Position numbers and translations under genes: made by a program
Part shown: one piece after another, positions 62,238 through 64,000 of the stretch
How the letters are laid out: each line of letters opens with the position of its first letter
Position numbering within the stretch: position 1 is the first letter of the stretch
From: Nocardioides kribbensis
GTDB taxonomy: Bacteria; Actinomycetota; Actinomycetes; Propionibacteriales; Nocardioidaceae
Direction: 5' to 3'
NCBI RefSeq assembly: GCF_015070375.1
Contig: NZ_JADCLL010000004.1
Span: 1 to 64,000 of the forward strand
Length of the DNA: 64,000 nucleotides
Notes under the pieces: model-generated
Seen by the model: only the letters and a program-made list of their open reading frames with translations
What the model was told of the DNA's origin: nothing
The model's database searches: none

Positions 62238-63017
62238 TCACCACACCCCGAGCACGCCGCCGCCGAGGCGCACCACGAAGGCCGAGACCACGAGCAGGAA
62301 GAAGACCCGCACGAAGGCGGCGCCGCGCGCGACCGCCGTGCGCGCGCCGACGTAGGCGCCGAGCACGTTGCAGGCGCCCATGAGCAGCCCGATCTGCCAC
62401 AGCACCGCGCCCTGGGGCACGAAGACGCACAGCGCGGCGAGGTTGGTGGCCCAGTTGGCCATCTTGGCCTGCGCGGAGGCGGCGAGGAAGCCGTAGCCGA
62501 GCAGGCCGACGAGGGCGAAGACGAAGAAGCTGCCGGTGCCCGGGCCCAGCGCCCCGTCGTAGAAGCCGACGAGGACCCCGACGCCGAGCGCAGCGGTGGT
62601 GTGGTGGTGGCCGGCGAAGCGCAGCGCGGTGACCTCGCCGAGGCTGGGCTTGAGCAGCACGTAGGCCCCCACCACCACCAGGGCGACGAGCACGATCGGC
62701 TCGAAGGCCCCGCGGGGCACCTGCGAGGCGACCAGTGCGCCCAGCGCGGAGCCGACGAAGGCGGCCAGCATGAGCGGCAGGAAGGTCCGAGGGTCGGGGC
62801 GCACGCGGCGGTAGAAGGTCACCGCGCTCGTGCTGGTGCCGCAGATCGAGGCCAGCTTGTTGGTCGCCAGCACCTGCACCGGCGAGGCGCCCGGCAGGCC
62901 GAGCAGCAGCGCCGGCAGCTGGATGAGACCGCCGCCGCCCACCACGGCGTCCACGAAGCCCGCCGAGACCGCCGCGAGGGCCAGGAGCGCGATCACGGTC
63001 AGCGACAGGTCCCCCAC
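62238..63017 (-). CDS. TauE/SafE-family sulfite/anion permease
   Basis: A 259-residue membrane protein with about eight helices of the TauE/SafE (DUF81) family: GFVDAVVGGGGLIQLPALLL and LATNKLASICGTSTSAV in the first repeat, and GFYDGALGPGTGSFFVFALVGLLGYGFLAASAQAKMAN in the second (shown in part). Such proteins export sulfite or organosulfonate anions. GTG 63017 gives a short N-terminus before helix 1. It lies 4 bp before the YigZ gene. Confidence 0.9.
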   Translation of the reverse strand: MGDLSLTVIALLALAAVSAGFVDAVVGGGGLIQLPALLLGLPGASPVQVLATNKLASICGTSTSAVTFYRRVRPDPRTFLPLMLAAFVGSALGALVASQVPRGAFEPIVLVALVVVGAYVLLKPSLGEVTALRFAGHHHTTAALGVGVLVGFYDGALGPGTGSFFVFALVGLLGYGFLAASAQAKMANWATNLAALCVFVPQGAVLWQIGLLMGACNVLGAYVGARTAVARGAAFVRVFFLLVVSAFVVRLGGGVLGVW

Positions 63018-63061
63018 TGCGCCGACTGTAGGCGTCTGGCCGGGGCTGGTAGGCAGGAGGG

Positions 63062-64000
63062 GTGACGCGTGCCCTCCCGCCCCTGTCCGACCGCCCCCGC
63101 CGCCGTCTGACCCCTGCGGCGGGTCTCCTCGCCCTCGTGCTGACCGCCGGCTGCGGCTCGGGCGCGGGGGGCGACGACGCCCCTGCACGCAGCAGCGGAC
63201 CCTCGGGCGGCCCCGGGGCCACCTCCTCGGTCGACCCGCAGCAGCCGGCCACCGGGCGAGCCGCGTTCGCCGCCCTGGAGGAGCGGTACGCCGCCCGGGT
63301 CGGCGTCGTGGCCATCGACACCGCCACCGGTGAGACCCTGGCCCACCGCGCCGACGAGCGCTTCCCCTACGCCTCGACCGTCAAGGCGCTGGCCGCCGCG
63401 GTGCTGCTCGACCGCACGACGCCCTCCCAGCTCGAGCGGGTCGTGCCGGTGCGCCGCACCGACCTGGTCGAGTACTCCCCCGTGGTCGAGCAACGGGTGG
63501 GGCGCGGCCTCACCCTCGGCGCCGCCGCCGAGGCCGCCGTGCGGGTCAGCGACAACACCGCCGGCAACATCGTGCTCGAGGCGATCGGCGGGCCCGACGG
63601 CCTGCGTCGTGCCCTGCGCGGGCTGGGCGACCGGGTGACCGACCCGCGGCGCACCGAGCCGACGCTCAACCGCTTCGAGCCCGGCGACGACCGCGACACC
63701 ACCACGCCGCGGGCGCTGGCCACCACGCTGCGCACCCTCGCGGTCGACGACACCCTCGCTCCCTCCGACCGACGGCTGCTGCTGCGGTGGATGTCGGGCA
63801 ACGAGACCGGTGACACCCTGGTGCGCGCCGGCGTGCCCGACGACTGGGCGGTCGCCGACAAGTCCGGGTCGGGGGCCACCTACGCCGCCCGCAACGACGT
63901 CGCCGTCGTCACCCCGCCCGGCCGCGCACCGGTCGTGGTGGCCGTGCTGACCCGCAGCGAGGACGTCGACGCCGTCGCGCGCGACGCCCTGGTCGCGGCG
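63062..64000 (+). CDS. Class A beta-lactamase-like serine hydrolase lipoprotein (cut by window edge)
   Basis: At least 313 residues, open to the right edge. A lipobox LTAGC (Cys31) follows the signal peptide. All class A motifs are present in order: S-T-V-K (Ser105, Lys108), S-D-N (Ser163), Glu199 in EPTLN, and K-S-G (267-269), so an active beta-lactamase is likely. GTG 63062 divergent from the TauE gene by about 45 bp. Only the last helix should be missing. Confidence 0.87.
   Translation, partial: MTRALPPLSDRPRRRLTPAAGLLALVLTAGCGSGAGGDDAPARSSGPSGGPGATSSVDPQQPATGRAAFAALEERYAARVGVVAIDTATGETLAHRADERFPYASTVKALAAAVLLDRTTPSQLERVVPVRRTDLVEYSPVVEQRVGRGLTLGAAAEAAVRVSDNTAGNIVLEAIGGPDGLRRALRGLGDRVTDPRRTEPTLNRFEPGDDRDTTTPRALATTLRTLAVDDTLAPSDRRLLLRWMSGNETGDTLVRAGVPDDWAVADKSGSGATYAARNDVAVVTPPGRAPVVVAVLTRSEDVDAVARDALVAA

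Overview
The window is very GC-rich, densely packed chromosomal DNA with many GTG starts and 4-bp ATGA/GTGA gene overlaps. Mycothiol metabolism (Mca), actinobacterial small membrane families, LacI/ABC sugar cassettes and a DtxR/IdeR-like iron box point to an actinobacterium. Nocardioidaceae (Nocardioides-like) is my best guess from overall style, not from a search. I see no rRNA, tRNA, CRISPR array, transposase or integrase.

Layout. (1) 1-13.6 kb is mostly housekeeping: the last visible gene of a LacI-type-operator-controlled sugar ABC operon; a Ser/Thr kinase, acidic lipoprotein and YihY run whose middle gene is broken by an apparent assembly artefact; thioredoxin; mca; greA; ilvA; an AI-2E-family transporter; metB; an exported intradiol-dioxygenase-like protein; and msrA. 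(2) 13.66-35.09 kb is one long plus-strand block that starts with an iron box. It holds a ferric-iron ABC transporter (FbpABC type), an adenylation-carrier-membrane acyltransferase fusion, two membrane proteins, a secreted Gln-rich repeat protein, a 3419-residue trimodular NRPS (C-A-T x3, TE), MbtH, a DrrAB-type ABC exporter and a 4'-phosphopantetheinyl transferase. I read this as a candidate siderophore locus of uncharacterised type. (3) 35.17-43.52 kb is a Nit1C-type nitrilase cluster (the MSMEG_0565-0572-like families) in nearly overlapping order. It carries a second nitrilase homologue that has lost its catalytic Cys and Glu. (4) 43.5-48.15 kb has a methyltransferase and a divergent XRE-cupin regulator sharing a palindromic site, then a minus-strand BtuFCD-like ABC operon behind a well-formed cobalamin riboswitch. 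(5) 48.19-53.96 kb is a minus-strand carbohydrate operon: LacI regulator, binding protein, two permeases, acetyl-xylan-esterase-like hydrolase and an odd protein made only of two LacI headpieces. (6) 54-64 kb has CsbD, aquaporin Z, an HTH-less TetR-like protein, YihY, MFS, an ABC1/UbiB-like kinase, GNAT, an FMN-binding-like protein, a YigZ/IMPACT protein, a TauE/SafE permease and a class A beta-lactamase-like lipoprotein cut by the right edge.

How it works together. In the iron block, iron limitation would derepress iron import and probably the biosynthetic genes. PPTase arms the carrier domains, MbtH supports adenylation, the NRPS builds and its TE releases a peptide, and DrrAB-like proteins may export it. 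The Nit1C cluster is linked in the literature to nitrile/cyanide nitrogen use and nitrogen starvation. The riboswitch assigns the iron/B12-type ABC operon to corrinoid uptake. Regions not listed as features are short intergenic gaps in which I see nothing I can support.
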